A DNA stretch of 64,000 bases, from NCBI RefSeq assembly GCF_012275535.1, contig NZ_JAAVTK010000003.1, forward strand, positions 124,001 through 188,000, in the 5' to 3' direction. The notes below the pieces were generated by a model, which saw nothing but the letters and a program-made list of their open reading frames with translations, ran no database searches and was not told the DNA's origin. Position 1 is the first letter of the stretch. Each line of letters starts with the position of its first letter. The translations under genes were made by a program, and so were the position numbers. Below are positions 8,527 through 16,480 of this stretch, piece after piece. This DNA is from Hymenobacter artigasi. GTDB lineage: Bacteria; Bacteroidota; Bacteroidia; Cytophagales; Hymenobacteraceae.

Positions 8527-11500
8527 ATGCGCCGGCTGGGGCTGCTGCTACTGGCGCTGCTCGGGTTGCTGCTGTTTTGGGCGCGGTCGGCCCGGGCGCA
8601 GCAGGTCTATCTGCGCCAGTTTGGCCCCACCGAAGGCTTTCGCCCGGCCTTCGTGTACGCACTGCTGCAGGACCGGCAGGGCTACCTCTGGCTGGGCACC
8701 GGCGAAGGCCTCATCCGCTACGACGGCACGCAGTTCATCACTTTCACCAAAAAAGACGGACTAGCCGAGGATTTTGTGGTGTCGCTGCGCGAAGAGCCCG
8801 CCACCGGCCGGCTCTGGGTGGGCCACTACCAGGGCGGCATTTCGGTGAAGAAAACGGCCGCCGGCTCCTTCATCTCCGCCAAGCGCAGTGCCGTGCCCGC
8901 CGGCCTGCACCTGTCTGCCGACGGCCCGCCGCCCGTTGATACCGCCGCCATTGGCCGCTACCTGCGGCGCTACCACCTGCACCTGCCAGTCGGCACCGAA
9001 ATCACCTGCCTGCTCGAAGACCGCGAGGGCAATGCTTGGCTGGGCACCGCCGGCCAGGGCCTGCTGCGGCATTCGGACCGGCATTTGCGAATGGAAGTTC
9101 AGCCGGCTGTCCGCTCTGGTCAGGGGCCAGCACTGGCGACGGTGACGGCAAAAGGTATTGCAGAAGCCTGGGGCACTTTCAGTGGCAACAGTTTCTTTCA
9201 GCTGCGCCCCCATCATTCCCTTCCTTATGTAGCAGGAAATGCCCTCGCTCCACCCCTGCCCGGCGAGCCCGTGAAAGCCCTGCTGCCGCGCCCGGCGCGG
9301 CTGGGCGGCGGGTTCTGGGTGGGCACTTCGACGGGGCTTTACACTACTTCCAATCCCGGCCAACCGGCGCAGGCGGTCCCGGGCCTATCAAATAACACCG
9401 ATTTCAACGTCACGGCCCTGGCCTACGCGCCCGGCTCCGGCCTCTGGGTGGGCACCGCCGCTGACGGCATCTACCTGTTGCCCGCCGACTCTTCGCTGCG
9501 CATCCGCCATTTCACCACCGCCAACGGCCTGCTGCACAACACCACCTACGCCCTGCTGGCCGACCATACCGGCCGCGTGTGGGTGGCCACGCACGGCACC
9601 GGCATCGCCGCCTACGACCCCGGGCTGGACGAATTCATGCACAACCGCCTCGGCTCCGTGGGCCTCGACGCCAGCAGCCTGGCCGAGGATGCCGACGGCC
9701 GCATCTGGGTGGGCACCGAGGGCCAGAGCATCTATTGCCGCCAGCGCTCCGGCCAGTGGCAGCATCTCACCGCCGCCAGCCAGCTGCCTTCCGACTATGC
9801 GTATGGCCTGTTGCCGCTGCCCGCCACGGCCGGCCACGCCGGCCCGCAGCTGCTGCTGGTGCACCGCCAGGGCCTCACGCTGCTCGACTGCCGCACCCAC
9901 GCCTTCACCCCCCTCGCCGCCACCGACGACCCGCTGGTGCGCGACTGCCTCGGCCCTGCTGCCCTGGCCGCCGGCCCCGGCGCCGATGCGGTAGCGTGGC
10001 TAAGCACCCGCGCCGGCCTGCTGCGCGTGGATGTAAATGCTGCCCGCCACCTCGTGGCTGCCCGCCGGCCCGGCCTGGCTATTACCGCAGTCGAAATCGA
10101 CGGCGAGCCCCGCGCCCTCGATGCGCTGGGCACCTTGTCGGCCACCCGCCACCGCGTGAATTTCACCTTCCAAGGCATCAGCCTCAACCCCGGCGAAGCG
10201 CTGATGTACCAGCACCGCCTGCGCGGCCTCGCCGAAGAATGGAGCCACCCCGGCCCCGCCGCCGAAGCCCAGTTTCCGGGCCTCGATGCCGGCCAGTACG
10301 TGTTTGAGGCGCGGGTGCGGCGCGGTGCGGCCGGCCCGTGGAGCCCGGTGGTAGCGGCCGCGTTTGGCGTGGCCACGCCGGTTTGGCGCACCTGGTGGTT
10401 CCGCACGCTGGCGCTGCTGGCGCTGGCGGGGCTGGCTTATGGGCTGATACGCTTCCGTGAGCGCACGCTGCGCCGCACGCAGTTTGTGCTGGAGCGCACC
10501 GTACGCGAGCGCACCACTGAGCTGCGCCAGCAAAAAGCCCACATCGAAGACATGAATGCCGACCTGGTGGTGGCCCGCGACGCGGCCGAGGCTTCGCGCC
10601 GGGCCAAGGCACAGTTTCTGGCCAACATGAGCCACGAAATCCGCACGCCGATGAACGCCGTTATCGGCCTTACCAACCTGCTGCAAGCCACCCGACCCAA
10701 CACCGAGCAAGCCGAATACCTCACGGCCATCGAGTCGTCGTCGCAGAATTTGCTGGTGATTATCAACGACATCCTCGACAGCTCCAAAATGGAGGCCGGT
10801 AAGCTCACCCTGGAGCAGGTGCCCTTCCGCCTGCCCGAGGCCGTGCGCCGCCTGGGGGCTATGTTCAAGTTTGCCACCGAGAGCAAGGGCCTGTTTTTCG
10901 CGGTGAATGTGGCCGACAACGTGCCCGCCGCCGTGCTCGGCGACCCTGTGCGCCTGAACCAAATTCTGGTAAATCTGGTAGGCAACGCTATCAAGTTTAC
11001 GCGCACCGGCGGCGTCACGGTGACAGTGGAAGAGGTAGCAGGTCCGGACTCGCAAACCCACCAATCCACCAACCCACTCATCCGCTTCGCCGTGCGCGAC
11101 ACCGGCATTGGCATCCCGAATGATAAGCTGGGAGCCATTTTCGAGGATTTTTCGCAGGCGAACACCTCCACTACCCGCGAGTTTGGCGGCACCGGCCTGG
11201 GCCTGAGCATTGCCCGCAACCTGGTGCAGCTGCACGGCGGCCAGCTCGGCGTGACCAGCGAGGAAGGCCACGGCTCCGAGTTCTTCTTCGAGCTGCCCTA
11301 CGAAGCGGCCGACGCCAGCGCCGCCCGCCCCGACGCCCACGCCGGCCTGCTCACGCCCTTCGAGCCCGCCCTGCGCATCCTGGTGGCCGAAGACAACGCC
11401 CTCAACCAGCTGGTGGCCCGCAAAACCCTCGAAGCCTGGAACGTGCAGGTCGTCATCGCCGAAAACGGCCGCCTGGCCGTGGAGGCCATCACCGGCGCCA

Positions 11501-12231
11501 CCCAGCCCTTCGACGCCATTCTGATGGACGTGCAGATGCCCGAGCTCGACGGCTACGGGGCCACCCGCGAAATCCGCCGGCACTTCCCCGATGCCGGCCA
11601 GTTGCCCATCATCGGCCTCACGGCCTCCGTGCTGCCCGAAGACCGCGCCCTGGCCCTGGCCGCCGGCATGAACGATACCCTCGCCAAGCCCTTCGAGCCG
11701 GCCGTGCTCTACGCCCGCATTGCCCACTTCACTTTAGGGTATGAGGGTAGGAGGGCAGGAGGGCAGGAGGGCGATGAGATTGAGGAAACCGGGAACGAAT
11801 TCAGTGCGCAAGCAGTGACTTCCACGGCGACTTCTGAAGATGCAGGCCCCAAAACTCCTACCCTTCCACCCTCCTACCCTCCTACCCTTAAAAGCCTAAT
11901 CAAGCCCGACTGGCACCTCCTGGAAGAATTAGCCGGCGGCAACGAAGGCTTCCTGCGCCAAATCATCACCACCTTCCTCAATGAAGCCCCGGCCCTGGAA
12001 GCCCTGCTGGCCGCCACCTGCCCCCACGACCCCGCCGCCCTGGCAAGCACCGCCCACAAGCTCAAGGGCCAGGTGGCCTACTTTGGCGTGCCGGTGCTGC
12101 ACACCCAGCTCGATGAGCTGGAGCGTGCCGCCCGCCACCCGGCCCTGCCCTACTGCGAGCCGTTGCTCCACACCATCCGCCAGCAGCTGGCCGAGCTGTA
12201 CCCGCAACTGGAGGAGCGGGCCGGAACTTGA
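8527..12231 (+). CDS. hybrid two-component sensor kinase with propeller sensor, REC and Hpt domains
   Basis: A 1234-residue one-protein phosphorelay. Signal peptide (about 1-25); periplasmic two-component-regulator propeller repeats (about 30-510, recurring LWVGT/WLGT motifs); Y_Y_Y domain (about 545-605); membrane helix (about 615-637); HisKA with His703 in FLANMSHEIRTP; HATPase with NLVGNAIKFT, DTGIGIP and GGTGLGLSI; receiver with Asp1001 in LMDVQMPELDG; Hpt with His1177 in AHKLKG. This family often senses poly- or oligosaccharides, but no carbohydrate genes adjoin. A TTG at 8500 is an alternative start. Two low-complexity stretches (11056-11076 and 11733-11892) look like repeat insertions read in frame. 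The LytTR regulator follows directly. Confidence 0.9.
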   Translation: MRRLGLLLLALLGLLLFWARSARAQQVYLRQFGPTEGFRPAFVYALLQDRQGYLWLGTGEGLIRYDGTQFITFTKKDGLAEDFVVSLREEPATGRLWVGHYQGGISVKKTAAGSFISAKRSAVPAGLHLSADGPPPVDTAAIGRYLRRYHLHLPVGTEITCLLEDREGNAWLGTAGQGLLRHSDRHLRMEVQPAVRSGQGPALATVTAKGIAEAWGTFSGNSFFQLRPHHSLPYVAGNALAPPLPGEPVKALLPRPARLGGGFWVGTSTGLYTTSNPGQPAQAVPGLSNNTDFNVTALAYAPGSGLWVGTAADGIYLLPADSSLRIRHFTTANGLLHNTTYALLADHTGRVWVATHGTGIAAYDPGLDEFMHNRLGSVGLDASSLAEDADGRIWVGTEGQSIYCRQRSGQWQHLTAASQLPSDYAYGLLPLPATAGHAGPQLLLVHRQGLTLLDCRTHAFTPLAATDDPLVRDCLGPAALAAGPGADAVAWLSTRAGLLRVDVNAARHLVAARRPGLAITAVEIDGEPRALDALGTLSATRHRVNFTFQGISLNPGEALMYQHRLRGLAEEWSHPGPAAEAQFPGLDAGQYVFEARVRRGAAGPWSPVVAAAFGVATPVWRTWWFRTLALLALAGLAYGLIRFRERTLRRTQFVLERTVRERTTELRQQKAHIEDMNADLVVARDAAEASRRAKAQFLANMSHEIRTPMNAVIGLTNLLQATRPNTEQAEYLTAIESSSQNLLVIINDILDSSKMEAGKLTLEQVPFRLPEAVRRLGAMFKFATESKGLFFAVNVADNVPAAVLGDPVRLNQILVNLVGNAIKFTRTGGVTVTVEEVAGPDSQTHQSTNPLIRFAVRDTGIGIPNDKLGAIFEDFSQANTSTTREFGGTGLGLSIARNLVQLHGGQLGVTSEEGHGSEFFFELPYEAADASAARPDAHAGLLTPFEPALRILVAEDNALNQLVARKTLEAWNVQVVIAENGRLAVEAITGATQPFDAILMDVQMPELDGYGATREIRRHFPDAGQLPIIGLTASVLPEDRALALAAGMNDTLAKPFEPAVLYARIAHFTLGYEGRRAGGQEGDEIEETGNEFSAQAVTSTATSEDAGPKTPTLPPSYPPTLKSLIKPDWHLLEELAGGNEGFLRQIITTFLNEAPALEALLAATCPHDPAALASTAHKLKGQVAYFGVPVLHTQLDELERAARHPALPYCEPLLHTIRQQLAELYPQLEERAGT
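11056..11076 (+). repeat. word-type repeat read in frame inside the kinase
   Basis: Within the loop between the N box and the DTGIGIP motif, the DNA contains AACCCACCAATCCACC, which encodes THQST. The identical 16-mer, in the same reading frame, occurs in hrpB at 61236-61251, and a similar string lies between genes near 27390-27405. Confidence 0.6.
11733..11892. repeat. in-frame inverted repeat of GGGTAGGA words between REC and Hpt
   Basis: Left arm (11733-11771) is a run of octamers of the type GAGGGTAG/GAGGGCAG; right arm (11853-11892) is the near complement built from CCTACCCT words. Both arms begin or end at TTTA(A)GGGTA. The roughly 53-codon insert keeps the frame and encodes a Gly/Glu-rich then Pro/Thr-rich linker joining the receiver to the Hpt domain. 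Confidence 0.7.
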
Positions 12232-12257
12232 AAATTGACCGGTACGCCCTACATTCG
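12228..12257 (+). promoter_or_regulatory. probable promoter of the LytTR regulator gene
   Basis: TTG at 12228-12230 and TACATTCG at 12250-12257 are 19 bases apart, close to the Bacteroidota -33/-7 consensus. The -33 element overlaps the stop codon of the kinase gene, and transcription would start about 25 bases before the ATG at 12288. Confidence 0.35.
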
Positions 12258-12287
12258 TTACCAAAATCCTCTCAATTTTGCTTGTAT

Positions 12288-13013
12288 ATGGCTGTTTCTA
12301 ATCTGCGTTGCTTAGTGGTTGATGACGACCCGCTCTCGGTTCAGGTAGTACTCAATTGCATCAACAACACGCCATTTCTGACGGCCACCGGCAGCTTTAC
12401 CAACCCCATCGAAGCAGCTGAGGCCCTGCGTACCGCGCCCGTCGACCTGTTGTTTCTCGACGTGGAAATGCCGCTGCTTTCCGGCATCGAGCTACTGGGC
12501 ATGCTCCAGCACCCGCCGCTGGTCGTGCTCATCACCAGCAGCAAAGACTACGCGGTGCAGGCTTTTGAGCATGCCGTGGTCGATTACCTGGTGAAGCCCG
12601 TGAGCTACGCCCGCTTCCTGCAGGCTTCCCAAAAAGCCCTGGAAATGGCCGAGCGCCGCGCCTCCACCACCCCCGACGCCATCGAGGTGCCCGACGCCGA
12701 CGCCGATTTCACCTTCGTGAAAGTCGACAACAAGCTCGTGCGCGTGGGCTTCGACGAAGTGCGCTACGTGGAAGCCCTCGGCGACTACGTGCACATCGTC
12801 ACGGGCCAGAGCAAACTCATCGTGTACAGCACCATGAAGGCCGTGGAGGAGAAGTTTCCCAGCAACCGCTTCGTGCGCGTACACCGCTCATTCATTGTCA
12901 ATTTCAACCGCATTCAGGCCCTTGAGGACAACTCGGTTATTGTGGAAGCCAAGCACATTCCCGTGGGCCAGACCTACCTGCGCGAGGTCATGCAGCGCCT
13001 GAACAAATTCTAG
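12288..13013 (+). CDS. LytTR-family response regulator
   Basis: A 241-residue transcription regulator with an N-terminal receiver (about 4-120; acidic pocket VVDDD, phospho-acceptor Asp58 in LFLDVEMP, Lys near LVKPVSY) and a C-terminal LytTR DNA-binding domain (about 145-241; VRYVEALGDYVHI, RVHRSFIVN). It follows the hybrid kinase by 56 bases, and the His-Asp-His relay of that kinase needs exactly such an output receiver, so they very probably form a pair. The frame extends back to a TTG at 12228, but the extra 20 residues cross the probable promoter and do not belong to the family. Confidence 0.9.
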   Translation: MAVSNLRCLVVDDDPLSVQVVLNCINNTPFLTATGSFTNPIEAAEALRTAPVDLLFLDVEMPLLSGIELLGMLQHPPLVVLITSSKDYAVQAFEHAVVDYLVKPVSYARFLQASQKALEMAERRASTTPDAIEVPDADADFTFVKVDNKLVRVGFDEVRYVEALGDYVHIVTGQSKLIVYSTMKAVEEKFPSNRFVRVHRSFIVNFNRIQALEDNSVIVEAKHIPVGQTYLREVMQRLNKF

Positions 13014-13046
13014 CCACCGCGCTTTCCTCCTGTCTACTTCTCTGAT

Positions 13047-13670
13047 ATGCGCTTTTCATTAGCCGTTATTTCCGCCAAAACCTCGCTGCTGGCCGCCCTG
13101 CTCGTGCTGGTGGGCTTTGCCGCCCAGGCCCAGCAGGCCGGCGATACCACCAGCATAAGTTGCGGCCCGCCGCTGCCCCGCATGCTGTGCGTAGACCTCG
13201 ACGGCCGCCCGTCCATCGACGAGCCCGCCGGGCCCTTCACCTACCAGTGGCATATGGGCGACGGCACCACCCTCACCGGCCCCACGGTGAGCTACTGCTA
13301 CAAGGAGCGTAAAAACTACGTGGTCGAGCTCGACGTCATCGTGGACAAAACCGGCGAAATCCGGCGCGGCCAGAAGTACATTCCCGTCAACCTCGTGCAG
13401 CAGGATATCGTCGATTTCACTACCACCACCACCCGCGTGCGCGTGGGCCAGCCCGTGTCCTTCGATTCGCCCGAGGCCCAGCTCATCACCTGCCGCAACG
13501 TGCAGTATGTCTGGGATTTTCGCGATGGCACCATTACGCAGGGCCGCACGGCCCAGCATAGCTTCCGCCGGCCTGGCACGTATTCGGTGCGCTTCAGCAT
13601 GCGCGGCTACGGCTCGCAGGACTGCGTGGCCAGCCACTGCGTTTCGCGCGAAATCGTAGTCGAGCCCTAA
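13047..13670 (+). CDS. exported PKD-domain protein
   Basis: A 207-residue protein with a signal peptide (cleavage near AQA-QQ, residue 28) and two PKD-type immunoglobulin-like domains: about 55-110 (YQWHMGDGTTLTGPTVSYCY) and about 130-205 (YVWDFRDGTITQGRTAQHSF). PKD domains mediate protein or carbohydrate contacts on secreted and surface proteins. No C-terminal T9SS sorting domain or enzyme domain is visible. Four Cys in the mature part could form disulfides. It is 34 bases after the LytTR gene and could be cotranscribed or one of its targets. Confidence 0.75.
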   Translation: MRFSLAVISAKTSLLAALLVLVGFAAQAQQAGDTTSISCGPPLPRMLCVDLDGRPSIDEPAGPFTYQWHMGDGTTLTGPTVSYCYKERKNYVVELDVIVDKTGEIRRGQKYIPVNLVQQDIVDFTTTTTRVRVGQPVSFDSPEAQLITCRNVQYVWDFRDGTITQGRTAQHSFRRPGTYSVRFSMRGYGSQDCVASHCVSREIVVEP

Positions 13671-13724
13671 GCTGAGGGGAAGATATACCCCCCTGGCGGG
13701 GCTGATACCGTGTTAGGTAAGAAC

Positions 13725-13824
13725 GTCACCCTGAGCGGAGCGAAGTACTTTCCCACGACCCAACGATTTGCAGTAATCGAGTCGGTGTAATCGTGAGCAG
13801 GTCCTTCGCTCCGCTCAGAATGAC
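13725..13824. repeat. palindrome, relative of the GTCATnCTGAGCGnAGCG family
   Basis: Arms 13725-13748 and 13801-13824 pair with a few mismatches (core CTGAGCGGAGCGAAG) around a 52-base loop. It separates convergent genes and may end both transcripts. Confidence 0.75.
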
Positions 13825-13870
13825 AAGCGCTTAGAAACTCCTGTATTCTGAGTCAATGCTGCCGCTCGTG

Positions 13871-15391
13871 CTACGGCGCTTCGTTTGGTACCGGCGGGCC
13901 TTCGCGCAGCAAGTCCAGCACCAGCTCCCACAAATGCTCGTACGGGATGATTTCGACCTCGGCAAAGGCCTCGCCGGGTGGCTGCGTGTCGCGCAGCTGC
14001 TGGAGCAGGGCTTTGCCGCGCTCGGCAATGCGGTCGGCGTCGAAATTCTTTTCCACGATAATCGGCAGCAGACGCAGAAACAGGCGGCTCCGCAGCGTAT
14101 TGGCTTCGTACAGATGGCGCTGCTGGTACTTGCGCAGGCGTTCCAGGCGTTGCATCACGGCTTCCAGGTTGCGCTCGCGCAGGAAGTGTAGCAACTGGAG
14201 CACCAGAATGGCCACGTTGTGGCCCCGCTTGTCGCGGCTGTATTCGGGCAGCATCAGCACCCATTGGGCCAGCTGCCGCTGGCGGGCCGTAGTGTTGCGG
14301 GCGGGCGGCATCACAAAATCGACGTACGACCGATATAAGTCCCACCGCTGCAAGGCCGTATCCCGCTGAATGGAATAGGCCGGGTTCTTGGCAATAATGC
14401 TCATCAGCTGCTGCGCCCGTTCGTACTGCTGGGCGTGCAGGGCCAGCAGCACGTAGTGCTCCTGAAAATAGAACCAGTTGTGGGACGATGGGTGAAAATC
14501 CCGGTTGTACTCCTCGGCCAGCCGCAGGCCCTGCACCGGCTGCCGGCTGCGCAGGTAGGCATACACGCTCACAAAGTGGTTGAAGCGAATATCAAAGCGC
14601 CGGTCATTCAGCTTGCCCGCCCGCAGCCGCCGCGAGGCCAGCGCCGTCACCCGAATCATCTCCTGGTAGTTGCCTTGCAGTTCCTCGTAAGCCAGCCGGG
14701 CCCGGTACACAATGTTATAGGTGGTGAAGCTGCGGGCCCGGCGGTGCAGGGCGTCGAGTTGGGCAATGCGGTCGGGTAGCACGGCCAGCACGGCCCGGCG
14801 GGTTGCTACGGTTCCGCTCAGGGCTAGCTGGGTTTCGGTGTGCAGCTGCTCGGCCTCGTCCTCCCAGGCCAATACCTGCTGCGCACGCTGAAACACCTTA
14901 GCTGCCTTCTTATATAGAGTGGTTTGCTGCCGCTCGGCGTGCAGGTTGCGCAGCATGCGGGCGCACATCACCACGTATTGCGTAAACTCGCCGGCTTCGG
15001 CCAGCCGCAGGCAGCGCTGCAGCAGCCGCTCCGACAGCTTGTACTCGCGTTCGGCATACAGAATACTCACCTTGTGCAGCAGGTCCAGGCATTCCAGCTC
15101 GTAGCGCCGCGACACCAGCAGCCGGGGGTCGGAGTGGTCCAGGAAGTACAGCTGGTTGAGCAGCTTGCTGCGCACCCGCGACTGCAGCTTGTGCAGGGCC
15201 CGCACATTGGCCTGCGTGGTCTTGCCATATAAGGCTTTCACCACCTGTAATTGGGTGGCTTCCGGCGACTTATTCAGGGATTCCACGAACTGGTTTTCTT
15301 TGTTTGCCTGGTTGTTCCGCAAATCCAGGATTGGCAGAGAAGACAGACTACGCGATGTCACAATTCGCGCCAAATTCGCAATTTCATTCAT
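13871..15391 (-). CDS. large helical, TPR-like cytoplasmic protein of unknown function
   Basis: A 506-residue protein with no signal peptide, no membrane segment and no recognisable catalytic motif. It is rich in Leu, Arg, Gln and Glu and reads as continuous antiparallel helices; stretches such as YVLLALHAQQYERAQQLM and KLSERLLQRCLRLAEAGEF resemble tetratricopeptide-like helix pairs. There is no helix-turn-helix. It is divergent from the GGTGGWGGDI repeat-protein gene across 369 bases, and an ATGTCACAATT motif lies inside its first codons. By position it is the candidate cytoplasmic partner of the exported peptide and importer, analogous in design to TPR-only Rap proteins; sequence alone does not prove this. 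I cannot name a family. Confidence 0.7.
   Translation of the reverse strand: MNEIANLARIVTSRSLSSLPILDLRNNQANKENQFVESLNKSPEATQLQVVKALYGKTTQANVRALHKLQSRVRSKLLNQLYFLDHSDPRLLVSRRYELECLDLLHKVSILYAEREYKLSERLLQRCLRLAEAGEFTQYVVMCARMLRNLHAERQQTTLYKKAAKVFQRAQQVLAWEDEAEQLHTETQLALSGTVATRRAVLAVLPDRIAQLDALHRRARSFTTYNIVYRARLAYEELQGNYQEMIRVTALASRRLRAGKLNDRRFDIRFNHFVSVYAYLRSRQPVQGLRLAEEYNRDFHPSSHNWFYFQEHYVLLALHAQQYERAQQLMSIIAKNPAYSIQRDTALQRWDLYRSYVDFVMPPARNTTARQRQLAQWVLMLPEYSRDKRGHNVAILVLQLLHFLRERNLEAVMQRLERLRKYQQRHLYEANTLRSRLFLRLLPIIVEKNFDADRIAERGKALLQQLRDTQPPGEAFAEVEIIPYEHLWELVLDLLREGPPVPNEAP
15355..15365 (+). promoter_or_regulatory. ATGTCACAATT motif, copy 1
   Basis: The 11-mer lies within codons 9-13 of the divergent helical-protein gene, preceded by G. 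It is one of four copies in the window, all at the edges of the repeat-peptide locus. Confidence 0.45.
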
Positions 15392-15760
15392 GGAAAAAGT
15401 GCCTTACAAGCCATAAATCAGGCTTTTTGTAAAATTTTTCCTCTTAAAACCGATGTCTTAAAAACCGGTATACTTTCCTTTTTTAATCTCAACACAACAA
15501 TCACCTTTGTATCGTGACGCAATAGGGTATTTCTGAGCGATGATGTCACAATTTGGCTTGTTTTTTCCAAAAGTTCAAATAAAAAATGTGTGACTGTCTC
15601 TACCCAATAGACTTTTCAGAAAAAAAACTTTTTTTGTTTATTTAATTTATTAATATAATTCTAGTCAACTTTAGCTCAATATAGTCCTTTTCTAAGCCCC
15701 ATGGAGGCCGCAACTTTGTGTCAATCAATCGCCTGACACATCTTCTAACTCCTCCATATC
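15392..15760. other. AT-rich divergent control region of the repeat-peptide locus
   Basis: This 369-base region lies between the helical-protein gene and the repeat-protein gene. It is far richer in A and T than its surroundings, notably 15590-15665. It contains one ATGTCACAATT motif and a CAACTTTG at 15711-15718 that is one base from the -7 consensus and sits about 40 bases before the GTG start of the repeat protein. No gene is evident. Confidence 0.5.
15543..15553 (+). promoter_or_regulatory. ATGTCACAATT motif, copy 2
   Basis: The motif, again preceded by G, is 188 bases from copy 1 and lies in the AT-rich divergent region upstream of both genes, where a regulator could act on both. Confidence 0.5.
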
Positions 15761-16420
15761 GTGCTGAACCTCCTCGCCATCGCCCTCATTCAAGTTGCCA
15801 GCTTTTCTTCTGTTGGCGCACAGTCAAACGTTGCCAAACAGGCTTTGGCAACCCCGACTATCGTGACCTCAATTCTGCCAGGCGGCACGGGCGGCTGGGG
15901 CGGCGACATCGCCATGATTAAAGACGGCGGCACCGGCGGTTGGGGCGGCGACATTGCCATGATTAAAGACGGTGGCACCGGTGGCTGGGGTGGCGACATC
16001 GCCCTCGACGGTGGCACCGGCGGCTGGGGCGGCGATATTGCCATGACCAAGGATGGCGGCACCGGCGGTTGGGGCGGCGACATCGCCCTCGACGGCGGCA
16101 CGGGTGGCTGGGGCGGTGATATTGCCCTTGATGGCGGAACCGGCGGCTGGGGTGGTGATATTGCTTTTGATGGTGGTACCGGTGGCTGGGGTGGTGATAT
16201 TGCCATGGCTAATGACGGCGGAACTGGCGGTTGGGGCGGCGATATTACCCTTGATGGCGGAACCGGCGGTTGGGGCGGCGATATTGCCATGACCAAGGAC
16301 GGCGGCACCGGCGGTTGGGGTGGAGACATTGCCATGATTAAAGACGGCGGCACGGGTGGCTGGGGCGGCGATATCGCCCTCGATGGCGGCACGGGCGGCT
16401 GGGGCGGCGACATCGCCTAA
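15761..16420 (+). CDS. exported protein of 13 GGTGGWGGDI[A/T] repeats
   Basis: A 219-residue protein starting at a GTG; a stop at 15746 leaves no earlier in-frame ATG or GTG. Residues 1-20 form a signal peptide (LLAIALIQVASFSSVGA, then QS), 21-40 a short spacer, and 41-219 are 13 copies of GGTGGWGGDI[A/T], joined by linkers of two residues (LD, FD) or four (MIKD, MTKD, MAND). The period is therefore 13 or 15 residues. The copies differ at many synonymous codon positions, yet the peptide is invariant apart from one Thr. No enzyme domain is present. A peptide-type ABC binding protein and two permeases follow 60 bases downstream. It could be a polyprotein-like peptide precursor, a RiPP-like multi-core precursor or a structural Gly-rich surface protein; GGWGGD only partly matches the RTX nonapeptide. 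Confidence 0.8.
   Translation: MLNLLAIALIQVASFSSVGAQSNVAKQALATPTIVTSILPGGTGGWGGDIAMIKDGGTGGWGGDIAMIKDGGTGGWGGDIALDGGTGGWGGDIAMTKDGGTGGWGGDIALDGGTGGWGGDIALDGGTGGWGGDIAFDGGTGGWGGDIAMANDGGTGGWGGDITLDGGTGGWGGDIAMTKDGGTGGWGGDIAMIKDGGTGGWGGDIALDGGTGGWGGDIA
15881..16417 (+). repeat. 39/45-bp coding repeat array
   Basis: Thirteen 33-base units encoding GGTGGWGGDI[A/T], separated by 6- or 12-base linkers. Third codon positions vary freely between units (for example GGC or GGT Gly codons, GACATC or GATATT), showing that the units are not recent identical duplications. Confidence 0.9.
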
Positions 16421-16480
16421 ACGGGCGGCACAATTTCATCCTTATATTGCCTATTCACCTTGGTGAAATGGTAATATTCG

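Noticed and set aside
10000..11727. 575-codon leftward frame opposite the hybrid kinase
   Set aside because: It is antisense to well-supported kinase domains and is a product of high GC codon bias.
13871..15391. Reading the 506-residue protein as a DNA-binding RRNPP-type regulator
   Set aside because: No helix-turn-helix is visible; only a TPR-like helical architecture can be argued.
15881..16417. CRISPR-like array suggested by regular 39/45-base repeats
   Set aside because: The units are translated in one frame, spacers are only 6 or 12 bases, and the copies differ at synonymous sites; no cas genes are present.
15881..16417. RTX calcium-binding repeats
   Set aside because: GGWGGDIA resembles GGxGxDxUx, but the period is 13 or 15 residues and not 9, the hydrophobic position is Ala, and there is no type I secretion signal or transporter.
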